NCBI RefSeq assembly: GCF_004348525.1
Contig: NZ_SMKG01000020.1
Span: 1 to 54,834 of the forward strand
Origin: Micromonospora sp. 15K316
Lineage (GTDB): Bacteria > Actinomycetota > Actinomycetes > Mycobacteriales > Micromonosporaceae
Direction of reading: 5' to 3'
DNA: 54,834 bases
Shown: in pieces, positions 32,962-39,690 of the stretch
Layout: each line of letters opens with the position of its first letter
How positions within the stretch are numbered: the stretch's first letter is position 1
The notes under the pieces: generated by a model
What the model saw: only the letters and a program-made list of their open reading frames with translations
Told to the model about the DNA's origin: nothing
Databases searched by the model: none
Made by a program: the position numbers and the translations under genes

Positions 32962-33977
32962 CGGGCGGTCCTCCGCAGCTCCGCGCCGACCAGTTCGGCC
33001 GCCTCGACGCTGCGGATCGACGGGTCCAGCGACGAGCCGGGCACGATGACGAAGCGTCCGGCGACCACGGCGTCCAGCTTGGACGTCACCGGGTTACGGC
33101 GCAGGAAGTCGATCTTCGACTGGGCGCTGTCGCCGTCGCCGCCCCGGGTCAGGTCGGCCAGCACGATCACGTCCGGGTTGCGCTTGGCGATCTCCTCCCA
33201 GTTGCCGGCGGGCCACTTCTGAGCGGCGTCGGTGAACGCGTTGCGGGTGCCGAGCAGCGAGCTGACCGCGTCCGGTACGCCCCCGTGCCCGGCCACGTAC
33301 GGGGTGCTGGTGCCGGAGTAGTACCAGAGCAGCGAGGGGCCGGCGTTCGGCTCAACGGTGGCGCTCGGCGTGGCCGTCGGGACGGCGCGGCGGGCCGCGT
33401 CCAACCGGCCCTGCTGTTCGCGGATCAGCCGGTCGGCCCGCTCGGGTACCCCGAAGACGGTGGCGATGTCGCGGATCTCGTCGAAGATCCCGTCGAAGGT
33501 GACCGTCTGGACCGCGTCCGCCGGGTCCTCGCAGGCGAAGCCGGAGAGGTACGCCGGCACGCCGAGCTTGGCCAGGTCGGGGCGGGGACCGGCGGCGTCG
33601 GGGGCGTACGCGGACGAGTAGGTCGAGTAGACGAAGTCCGGGTTCGCCGCGCGGACCGCCTCCCGCGACGGGTACAGCTTCGCCAGTACCGGCACCTTCT
33701 CGTACGCCGGGCGCAACGCGGGCAGCACCGGGTCGGTCTGGTAGCTGGTGCCGGCCATCCGGTCGGCGAGGCCGAGGCTGAGCATGATCTCGGTGGCGTT
33801 CTGTTCCAGCGCGACGGCGCGCTGGGGTGGCGCGTCGACGTCGACGGGAAGTCCGCAGTTCGTGAGGTGGACCGGGCCGGCCGGGTGGGGCGAGGCGTTC
33901 GGCGCGGCGACCCCGGCGGAGCAGCCGGCGGCGGCCAGCACCGCGGCGAGCCCCGCGATAATGAAAACGGTTTTCAT
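32958..33977 (-). CDS. Substrate-binding lipoprotein of metal/metallophore ABC transporter (BtuF fold)
   Basis: The product is 339 aa from ATG 33977. The signal peptide MKTVFIIAGLAAVLAAAG-C has a lipobox cysteine at residue 19. The mature part is a two-lobed BtuF/FhuD-like fold: APPQRAVALEQNATEIMLSLG, GLADRMAGTSY, VPVLAKLYPSREAVRAANPDFV, and a C-terminal lobe KRNPDVIVLADLTRG...VTSKLDAVVAGRFVIVPG. This pattern is the family that databases call the F420-0 ABC transporter binding protein, a name derived from gene neighbourhood in a few species. It is the first gene of a four-gene operon. The start codon itself lies inside a 17-bp Zur-type palindrome. TACCGT placed 8 nt before the ATG fits a -10 of a leaderless transcript. 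Confidence 0.92.
   Translation of the reverse strand: MKTVFIIAGLAAVLAAAGCSAGVAAPNASPHPAGPVHLTNCGLPVDVDAPPQRAVALEQNATEIMLSLGLADRMAGTSYQTDPVLPALRPAYEKVPVLAKLYPSREAVRAANPDFVYSTYSSAYAPDAAGPRPDLAKLGVPAYLSGFACEDPADAVQTVTFDGIFDEIRDIATVFGVPERADRLIREQQGRLDAARRAVPTATPSATVEPNAGPSLLWYYSGTSTPYVAGHGGVPDAVSSLLGTRNAFTDAAQKWPAGNWEEIAKRNPDVIVLADLTRGGDGDSAQSKIDFLRRNPVTSKLDAVVAGRFVIVPGSSLDPSIRSVEAAELVGAELRRTAR
33961..33977 (-). promoter_or_regulatory. Zur-box-like palindrome over the operon start
   Basis: ATGAAAACGGTTTTCAT is a perfect 8-1-8 inverted repeat whose core TGAAAAC-G-GTTTTCA has the 7-1-7 layout of actinobacterial Zur boxes (Streptomyces consensus TGAAAATGATTTTCA). It covers the start codon of the binding-protein gene. 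Bound Zur would block RNA polymerase at the predicted leaderless start when zinc is plentiful. Confidence 0.7.
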
Positions 33978-34098
33978 AATGGGTGACGGTAGCAGCAGGC
34001 CGTCCGGGGCCCGGCAGGCGGGGCGACAGGCATTGACCTCAACGTCGCTTCAGCTCCTACGGTCGAGCCGACGACGATCTGCCATCAGGAGCCGCACC

Positions 34099-34395
34099 AT
34101 GACGACAGACCAGATGACCGACGCCGAACTGGCGGCCCAGCCGGCCGCCTACCGCCGACCCGAGGACGACCTGCACGCCGAGGCCCAGGTGCTGCTGGAA
34201 CGCGGCTGGATCAGCCGGGACAGCGACAACCGGCTCTGGATCACCGAGGCCGGCGAGCAGGCGCGCGTCCGGATGGGAGCCCACGCCCCGGCCATCCGGG
34301 CCCGCATCCATGAGGGAATCGACGATGCCGACTACGTCACCGCGCTGAAGGTCCTGCGGCAGCTGATCGAGAACACCGCGGCGGGCGCGAGCTGA
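34099..34395 (+). pseudogene. Internally deleted MarR-family regulator relic
   Basis: A 98-aa frame starts at ATG 34099 with AGGAG 7 nt upstream. Its first 18 residues (MTTDQMTDAELAAQPAAY) and its last 75 (RPEDDL...WITEAGEQARVRMGAHAPAIRARIHEGIDDADYVTALKVLRQLIEN) each match my memory of a full-length, about 150-residue actinobacterial MarR-type regulator. The section between them, which should hold most of the winged helix, is missing, and the frame is kept across the join. It may still make a small protein but probably cannot bind DNA normally. The alternative is a genuine small protein. Confidence 0.6.
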
Positions 34396-34421
34396 CGGCG
34401 CCTTCCGCCGGCTCTGCGTAG

Positions 34422-34469
34422 ACGAACCGTGACGACGAGATCGCTGCCGACTTCGGCAGCGGCGCATGA
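34422..34469 (+). pseudogene. Remnant of a VapB/Phd-type antitoxin C-terminus
   Basis: The reading frame after a TAG at 34419-34421 encodes TNRDDEIAADFGSGA and stops at a TGA that overlaps the ATG of the broken VapC gene by 4 nt. This is the usual end of an antitoxin gene coupled to its toxin. The rest of the antitoxin is gone. Confidence 0.45.
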
Positions 34470-34685
34470 CCCTGCTGCTCGACACACACGTCGCGCTGTG
34501 GGCCATCACCGGCGAGGCGACCCTCGGCGTCGAGGCCCTCGATCGACTACGCCACGAACCGGACGTCTTCCTCTCCCCCGGTCAGCTGGTGGGAGATCAC
34601 CATTAAACGGAACGCGGGGAAGCTGCACGGCCCTCCCGACCTCGCGGAGCAGGTAGGGGACATGGGCTTCGCGAACTTCCCGTGA
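34466..34685 (+). pseudogene. Frameshifted and shortened VapC-type PIN toxin
   Basis: From ATG 34466 the frame reads MTLLLDTHVALWAITGEATLG, the PIN-domain start with the first catalytic Asp. It continues through ALDRLRHEPDVFLSP and then shifts. In the +1 frame from 34581 the match resumes as VSWWEITIKRNAGKL and ends DMGFANFP with a TGA at 34683. An extra base near 34571-34581 explains it. The domain is also truncated, since the later acidic residues of a PIN site are absent. The toxin is therefore dead. With the antitoxin tail it marks a former VapBC module. Confidence 0.7.
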
Positions 34686-34788
34686 CCGGGGCACGGCAGC
34701 GGCGAATCCCCCGCCGACGCCCCGCTCGGCAGGCAGGGCCCGCCGGTGATCCGGGACCCCGGCTCGACCCGAGCTCTCCCGCGGGCGG

Positions 34789-35364
34789 TCAGGCGGGCGG
34801 CTCGGTGACCGTTTCCAGCATGCGAGTGACGTACGCGCCCAGCGATTGCGGATCGACGTCGCGCAGCGCGCTGGTGCCGATGATCCGACGCATCAGCCAC
34901 ACACCGGCGAGTAGGGCCAACCCGAGTTCGGCCCGCTCCTGCCGTTGAGGCCCCTGGAGGGCGTCGGTGAACCGCGCGCCGACGTGCTTCTCGATGCCGG
35001 CCTGGATGATCTCGGCGGCCCGCGGGTTGGCCGCCGACTTCAGCATCAGCTCGAACGCCCCGAGATGTTCGGCGTCCGGTGCCGTACGGGCGACCAGGGC
35101 GCGTGCGATCTGGGCCGCGAGATCGTCGGAACCTCGCGGAACCATCGTCGGCTGGGCGAACGAGACATCGACGACCTCGGCGAACAGGCCTTCCTTGGAC
35201 CCGAAGTAACGGTTGACGAGCATCGCCGTCACCCCGGCGTTCGCTGCGATCTCGCGCACGCCCACTCCGTCGTAGCCGTGCCTGGTGAACGCCGTGATCG
35301 CCGAATCGAGGATCGCTTGCCGGGTAGTCCCAGCATCACGCCGCCGGGGCGTGGCACGTGTCAT
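34789..35364 (-). CDS. TetR-family repressor
   Basis: The product is 191 aa from ATG 35364; longer in-frame starts would cross the operator. The N-terminal HTH reads TRQAILDSAITAFTRHGYDG and VGVREIAANAGVTAMLVNRYFGSKEGLFAEVV. The C-terminal helical ligand domain ends at residue 191. It is divergent from an SDR gene, 77 bp apart, with a perfect GTCTAC-N4-GTAGAC palindrome between them, so it most likely represses that gene and itself until a ligand binds. Confidence 0.9.
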   Translation of the reverse strand: MTRATPRRRDAGTTRQAILDSAITAFTRHGYDGVGVREIAANAGVTAMLVNRYFGSKEGLFAEVVDVSFAQPTMVPRGSDDLAAQIARALVARTAPDAEHLGAFELMLKSAANPRAAEIIQAGIEKHVGARFTDALQGPQRQERAELGLALLAGVWLMRRIIGTSALRDVDPQSLGAYVTRMLETVTEPPA

Positions 35365-35373
35365 AGCAAACAA

Positions 35374-35416
35374 GTCTACAGACGGCAACATGACGACGTA
35401 GTCTACAGGCGTAGAC
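35374..35416. promoter_or_regulatory. Operator region between TetR and SDR genes
   Basis: GTCTACAGGCGTAGAC (35401-35416) is a perfect 6-4-6 inverted repeat, and a third copy of the half site, GTCTACAGAC, begins at 35374. These lie in the divergent promoter region, where the TetR protein would bind. Confidence 0.6.
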
Positions 35417-35441
35417 ATGTTCACCACGGCAAGGAGTTCTC

Positions 35442-36242
35442 ATGGATCTGCAACTGGCAGGACGTCGGGCACTGGTCACCGGGTCGACGTCGGGATTGGG
35501 TGAGGCCACCGCTCGGCTGCTCGCGGCCGAGGGTGCGGAAGTCGTCATCCACGGTCGCAGCGCGGAACGCGCGCAGGCGGTGGCCGACTCGATCATCAAG
35601 GGCGGGGGCAGGGCGTCGATCACCGTGGGCGACCTCGCCACCGACGACGGTGCCGACCGGGTCGCCGAGCGGGCCCTGGCCGCCGGCGATGTCGACATCC
35701 TGGTCAACAACGCGGGCGGCTACGAACACCTCAACTGGGCCGCCGCCACCGCCGACATCTGGGTACAGACCTACAACGTCAACGTCGTGTCCGGCGTACG
35801 GATGATCCAGCGTCTCGTCCCCGCGATGCGCGAGCGGGACTACGGGCGGGTCATCACCATCGGTGGCGGCCTGAGCGTGCAACCGTTCAACAACCACCCG
35901 CACTACAACGCCTCCCTGGCCGCCCGGCACAACCTGGCCGTCTCGCTCGCCCGCGACCTGGCCGGAACCCGGGTCACCTCCAACGTCGTGGCGCCCGGCG
36001 CGATCCTCGTCCCGGCCGTCCAGGAGTTCCTGACCAAGCTCTCGCCGGAACGCGGCTGGGGCGAAACCTGGGAGGAGATCGAGTACAACTCGGTCCGGGA
36101 GATCGTGCCCAACGACCGGGTGCGCTACGGCCGGCCGGACGAGATCGCCGGAGCCGTCGCCTACCTGTGCAGCCCCTACGCCGAGTACGTCAGCGGCGCG
36201 ACGATCCGCGTCGACGGAGGCACCGTCCGCGCGGCCTTCTGA
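35442..36242 (+). CDS. Short-chain dehydrogenase/reductase with altered active site
   Basis: The product is 266 aa from ATG 35442, with AAGGAG 6 nt upstream. The Rossmann core is intact: ALVTGSTSGLGEATARLL, HGRSAERA, DILVNNAGG, and the usual C-terminal GRPDEIAGAVAYLCSP and SGATIRVDGG. The active site is unusual. The YxxxK motif reads YNASL (Tyr 155, Leu in place of Lys at 159), and the position of the catalytic Ser holds Gly (GGG at 141-143). It may bind a cofactor or ligand without classical SDR chemistry. It is probably controlled by the divergent TetR protein. Its ligand is unknown. Confidence 0.88.
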   Translation: MDLQLAGRRALVTGSTSGLGEATARLLAAEGAEVVIHGRSAERAQAVADSIIKGGGRASITVGDLATDDGADRVAERALAAGDVDILVNNAGGYEHLNWAAATADIWVQTYNVNVVSGVRMIQRLVPAMRERDYGRVITIGGGLSVQPFNNHPHYNASLAARHNLAVSLARDLAGTRVTSNVVAPGAILVPAVQEFLTKLSPERGWGETWEEIEYNSVREIVPNDRVRYGRPDEIAGAVAYLCSPYAEYVSGATIRVDGGTVRAAF

Positions 36243-36281
36243 TCGTCCGACAGCCGCCGCGCCGGCACCACAAGAAACAAC

Positions 36282-36327
36282 GATGCCCTGGTCACTACCC
36301 TTTCGGGTTGACCAGGGCATCGCTTTT
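36282..36327. terminator. Hairpin terminator at the left end of the integrated element
   Basis: GATGCCCTGGTCA (36282-36294) pairs perfectly with TGACCAGGGCATC (36309-36321), followed by a T run on the + strand and T-rich sequence on the other. It ends the SDR transcript. It was probably the native terminator of tRNA-Ala before the element inserted. Confidence 0.8.
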
Positions 36328-36372
36328 GGGTGGAGCCGAGGGGACTCGAACCCCTGACCCCCACACTGCCAG
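36328..36372 (-). repeat. attL: displaced 3' half of tRNA-Ala
   Basis: These 45 bp are identical to 40809-40853, which form the 3' half of the tRNA-Ala(GGC) gene from the anticodon loop to the acceptor end. No 5' half is present here. It marks the left border of the integrated element. Confidence 0.9.
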
Positions 36373-36551
36373 CAGCGGGCGAGGGTTGGTCAACCCCGCC
36401 CGGCGCTGCTCGACGAGTCCGCCAAGGTACGGTCCTGTCCGTCAGGATGCGCCGCCTTGGCTACTCGCGTGGCTACTTGCACAGCGTGACAGCTAGAGCG
36501 CGTAGCCGATGTGCGCGCCGGAACTGGCGTGTATGGCGTAGCGTCGATGAT

Positions 36552-36758
36552 ATGGCGGCGGCGGTGGTATCTCTGGTGGTGGCCGTGGTGTTGGTGGTCG
36601 CGGTCGCCGTCTTCGTCGGATGGCGAGATCGGAATCGGCTCTCTTCAGATGAGGATTTGACTGCGGCCCGCGAAGCCACCACCGACCAACATCGGCACGG
36701 CGCAGAGAGTCAATTCGCGTCGGGCATGGCAGCTAACCATCACATGCCCAACGGCTAG
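36552..36758 (+). CDS. Small single-span membrane protein of the element
   Basis: The product is 68 aa from ATG 36552. One hydrophobic helix (residues about 2-24, very Val-rich: VVSLVVAVVLVVAVAVFVGW) is followed by an RDRNR stop-transfer and a hydrophilic tail that ends ANHHMPNG. There is no clear SD site. Small membrane proteins of this kind are common next to transfer genes in actinomycete elements, but no specific family is recognised. It could be the last trace of a transfer/spread region. Confidence 0.5.
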   Translation: MAAAVVSLVVAVVLVVAVAVFVGWRDRNRLSSDEDLTAAREATTDQHRHGAESQFASGMAANHHMPNG

Positions 36759-37513
36759 CCTCTTGCGAGCAGGCAACCTGCCGGCTGCCGTCCCGCCCTC
36801 TTAGCGGCCCGCCGCCCGGCGCGCCGCGTCAGGTTGGCCTTGACGCATGTACGGGCGCTGCCGGAACGGCCTGAGTCGGTGTCGGCTCTCGTGTCGCGGA
36901 CCGCGCCCCCGGCGGACACCGCCACAGTGGCGCAGTTGACCCAACCTCGCCCGGCACGGACCCGGCTCCCGGGGTCGGAGCTTGCCCTCGGCGGCCACCC
37001 CTCCCCCTCCCAGATGAGGGGTTGACCTGACCGTGAGTGCCTGCGGAGCCGGCTCCTGGACGACCGGCCTGCCTCCGCTCGGACACCGCCCCCATGCTTG
37101 GGGCTTGCCGCGCGGACCCGGCGCGCCCCCAACGCCGCGCGGGCTCGTGGCCGCGCGGCCCGGCCGGCTGCCGGCCTCACCACTCACCGTTCAACCGCCT
37201 GTCGTTCTGCGGCGGCCCCCGGGCTCTCCGCCTTCCGCGCCAGCCGCCGGGCATCAGGCGTGACGGCCGCAGAGCGACAGCGGCAGCGGCCGGCGCGCGC
37301 CCAGGCGGCGGCGCGTGCGGCCCGTCGCGGGCCGCCTTGAAGACGTACCGAAACTTTGAACCACTCGCCGGCAGCCGGCCGTATCCTCCGCAAACTGATC
37401 CGCGACACCTCAGCGCGCTAGTCGCGGCAGATCCGTGCATTTGCGTCCCGGGAAGATGGCCATGGGAGTTCTTCCGATGCGGACCTGGGTTGACGGGCGA
37501 TGCGTCGACGGCG
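36759..37513. other. Noncoding stretch inside the element
   Basis: Roughly 750 bp have no frame with convincing codon bias, RBS or recognisable product. Several open frames exist on both strands only because the DNA is GC-rich. Many short inverted repeats are present (for example around CCGGCCGGCTGCCGGCC, 37157-37175). It may hold remnants of deleted genes or a structured region. Confidence 0.5.
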
Positions 37514-38041
37514 TCAGCGAAGCTCGCCCTCCAGTAGGCCCATCGTGTACGTGTCGTGCCACCGGCCGTCGCGACGGAAGGTCTGGCGTAGCCTGCCTTC
37601 CTCGACGAAGCCCACCTTCTGGTAGACGTGATGGGCTGCCTGGTTGTCGGCGACGACGGTCAGCGTGATCTTGTGAAGCCGCATCTTCTCGAACCCGTAC
37701 TGGCACGCTGTCCGCACCGCGTCGGTGGCGAACCCCTTCCCCCAGTACTCCTTCTCGCCGAGGTAGATGTCCAGCACGGCGATTCCCGTCTCCGGCTTGG
37801 CACCATGCAGTTGGACCAGCCCGATCAGCTTCGCGTCGCTGAGGACCTCGACACCGAAGAGCACGTCGCCGTAGTCGTTGCGGGGCCGCTCCTCCAGCCA
37901 CTTCCGCACCCGGGCCGGTGTCTGGGGATAGCCCTCGTTCATCCAGCGCATGACATCCGAGTCGTGGTTCCACTGCCACAGCGACTCGGCGTCCGACGGT
38001 TCCATCGCCCGCAGTTTCACCAGATCGCCGAACGCGTTCAC
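37514..38041 (-). CDS. GNAT acetyltransferase (RimJ/RimL-like)
   Basis: The product is 175 aa. GTG 38041 is preferred because GAGGGG lies 6 nt upstream; a TTG at 38047 is in frame. It shows the N-acetyltransferase_3 layout: LVKLRAMEPSDAESLWQWNHD, then IAVLDIYLGEKEYWGKGFATDAVRTACQYGF, which holds the acetyl-CoA pyrophosphate loop (Q/RxxGxG/A form KGFATDA), and LTVVADNQAAHHVYQKVGFVEEG. It transfers acetyl to an amine of a protein N-terminus or small molecule. The substrate cannot be told. It is cargo inside the tRNA-Ala element. Confidence 0.88.
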   Translation of the reverse strand: MNAFGDLVKLRAMEPSDAESLWQWNHDSDVMRWMNEGYPQTPARVRKWLEERPRNDYGDVLFGVEVLSDAKLIGLVQLHGAKPETGIAVLDIYLGEKEYWGKGFATDAVRTACQYGFEKMRLHKITLTVVADNQAAHHVYQKVGFVEEGRLRQTFRRDGRWHDTYTMGLLEGELR

Positions 38042-38279
38042 GACCAACCCCTCGCCGTCACATGATCAGGTTCCGAACCGCCCCTTCCTAGCACGGCATC
38101 AACATCAAGCTCAATCCGAAATAGTGAGTCGCACGCATTCACATCGGCAGATCCGCGCGTCCGAGGCGCACCGATGTGCGTCGCTGTCAGGCATCACGTG
38201 GCGGGGATCTGTCGCACGTCACTTGTCGGGCCACGTCGGCAGCCGGCCGGCTCGGCGTTGCCGCTCTGGGGCTGAGATT

Positions 38280-38857
38280 TCAGCGAGCAGCGCTCAGGCG
38301 ATCCCTCACCTGAGGCCATTCCGAGTCGATCACGCTGTAGAAGACGCTGTCCCGATACCTGCCGGTGCTCAGCAGCCGGTGGTTCCGCCAGACGCCTTCG
38401 CGGACTGCCCCTAGCTTGGCAATCGCCCGCTGCGATCGCTCGTTGCGGAGATCGGTCTTGATGGCAACTCGCCCCGCGGAGTGCTCCTCAAACGCGTGCT
38501 GCATCAGCATGAACTTGGCTTCGGTGTTCGCTCCGGTGCCCCAATGGCTCGGGGTGATCCAAGTCCAGCCGATCTCCACCGTACAATCCTGTGGCCGGAT
38601 ATCGATGTAGCTGGTGCTACCGACGGCCTTGTTGGTGCCGAGGTCGACGATTGCGAAGGGAATCCGGCCACCGCGCTCTTGCTCGTCGAGGGCATCCTGA
38701 ATCAGCGCCCCTATAGCTTGCGCCGTGCGAGGCGTTGGCTCGTCGAGATAGGTCCAGATCTCGTCAAAGGCGGCAGCAGCCAGTTCTCCTGGTGCCCGTA
38801 GCCCAAGGGCTCCAGACGGACCAGGCTCCCTGTCAGCACAATCGGCCGTAGGTTCAC
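38280..38857 (-). pseudogene. Frameshifted GNAT acetyltransferase
   Basis: The gene opens at GTG 38857, overlapping the GntR stop by 4 nt, and reads NLRPIVLTGSLVRLEPLGYG, a typical RimJ-type N-terminus. Near 38780-38795 the match moves to another frame, continuing LAAAAFDEIWTYL, then FAIVDLGTNKAVGSTSYIDI, VEIGWTWITPSHWGTG and a C-terminal LGAVREGVWRNHRLL, stopping at 38280. A one-base deletion (or two-base insertion) explains it. Each half alone is incomplete, so the protein is probably not made whole unless the base call is wrong. Confidence 0.75.
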
Positions 38858-39690
38858 TGGGCGTCCACCTCGTAGAGCAGCACGTGCCTGTCGCCGGGAA
38901 GGATCACCTGGTACAGCTCAATCGGCCGGTCGTGCTGGTCGATGCTGGTCCGCAGGAGTCGTCCCACCGGAGTTGCTGGTCCGAGGTGCAACTTCGTGGC
39001 TTCCTCGACGCTGGGCATCCGCCACGTGATCTCGTCCTCGTAGCGAGTGGGGGTGTGCCCCAGGTCTTCCAAGACCTGGTCGGTGCCCTCGACCACGTCC
39101 TCAGGGCTCATGATTTTGCTGCCCTGCACGATGTCGAGCGGGTAGTAGCTATCGCCCAGTTGTAGCGGCTGGTCGTCGGCGTACATGATCCGCCGCCGAA
39201 CCGCGACTAGCGTGCCAGGCTCCACGCCGAGGTGTGCGGCTACCTCCGCCGTCGCTGGCAAAGTCTCCACACTGCTCACCTGATGCGGTGTCTTGCCCTG
39301 CGCCTCGATCTGCTGACTGAAAGTGTCGCGTCGGCGATCCGCTTCAAGCCGCTTCTTTCGGGAGCCGGTGAGCGAGGCGTAGTAGCGCATCGGAGGGTCA
39401 GCGCGAACGAAGCTGCCGCGTCCTCGCTGGGAAATGATCAGACCGTCGTTGCGGAGCACGTCGAGGGCGAGCCGAACCGTGTTTCGGCTGGTGGCGTACT
39501 TTTCGGAGAGATCGCCTTCGGTGGGGAACCGGTCACCCGGTGCCAGCTCGCCCGTCTGAATCTGCTCCCTGAGCAGCGATGCGAGCTGGTGGTAGAGCGG
39601 CCGAGAGCCGGTTTGGCAGCGTCCGCAAGCTACCGTCCGGCGCGTGGCAAGCCCGCTACGCCGGCCCCGACGGATTGCCCCGCAAGGCAC
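38854..39690 (-). CDS. GntR-family regulator of the element (5' end rearranged)
   Basis: The open frame is 278 aa from ATG 39690. The genuine protein starts only at about residue 29 (SRPLYHQLASLLREQIQTGE). The GntR winged helix follows (DRFPTEGDLSEKYATSRNTVRLALDVLRNDG) and then a UTRA ligand domain (ETLPATAEVAAHLGVEPGTLV, IMYADDQPLQLGDSYYP, RMPSVEEATKLHLG, LLYEVDAQ). The first 28 residues are antisense to the integrase gene, and no ATG, GTG or TTG lies at the natural start position. The gene has therefore lost its own start. In pSAM2-like elements the equivalent repressor keeps transfer or replication genes off. Expression here is doubtful. Confidence 0.8.
   Translation of the reverse strand: MPCGAIRRGRRSGLATRRTVACGRCQTGSRPLYHQLASLLREQIQTGELAPGDRFPTEGDLSEKYATSRNTVRLALDVLRNDGLIISQRGRGSFVRADPPMRYYASLTGSRKKRLEADRRRDTFSQQIEAQGKTPHQVSSVETLPATAEVAAHLGVEPGTLVAVRRRIMYADDQPLQLGDSYYPLDIVQGSKIMSPEDVVEGTDQVLEDLGHTPTRYEDEITWRMPSVEEATKLHLGPATPVGRLLRTSIDQHDRPIELYQVILPGDRHVLLYEVDAQ

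Noticed and set aside
36328..36372. Second complete tRNA-Ala
   Set aside because: Only the 3' half is present. The D arm and the 5' acceptor strand are missing.
37033..37537. Overlapping + strand frames in the element's gene-free stretch
   Set aside because: They lack an RBS, have low-complexity Arg/Pro/Ala composition, and mutually overlap in all frames.
38280..38579. Independent 99-aa acetyltransferase gene
   Set aside because: Its sequence continues upstream in the same frame without a stop, and the N-terminal part is found in another frame, so it is one broken gene.
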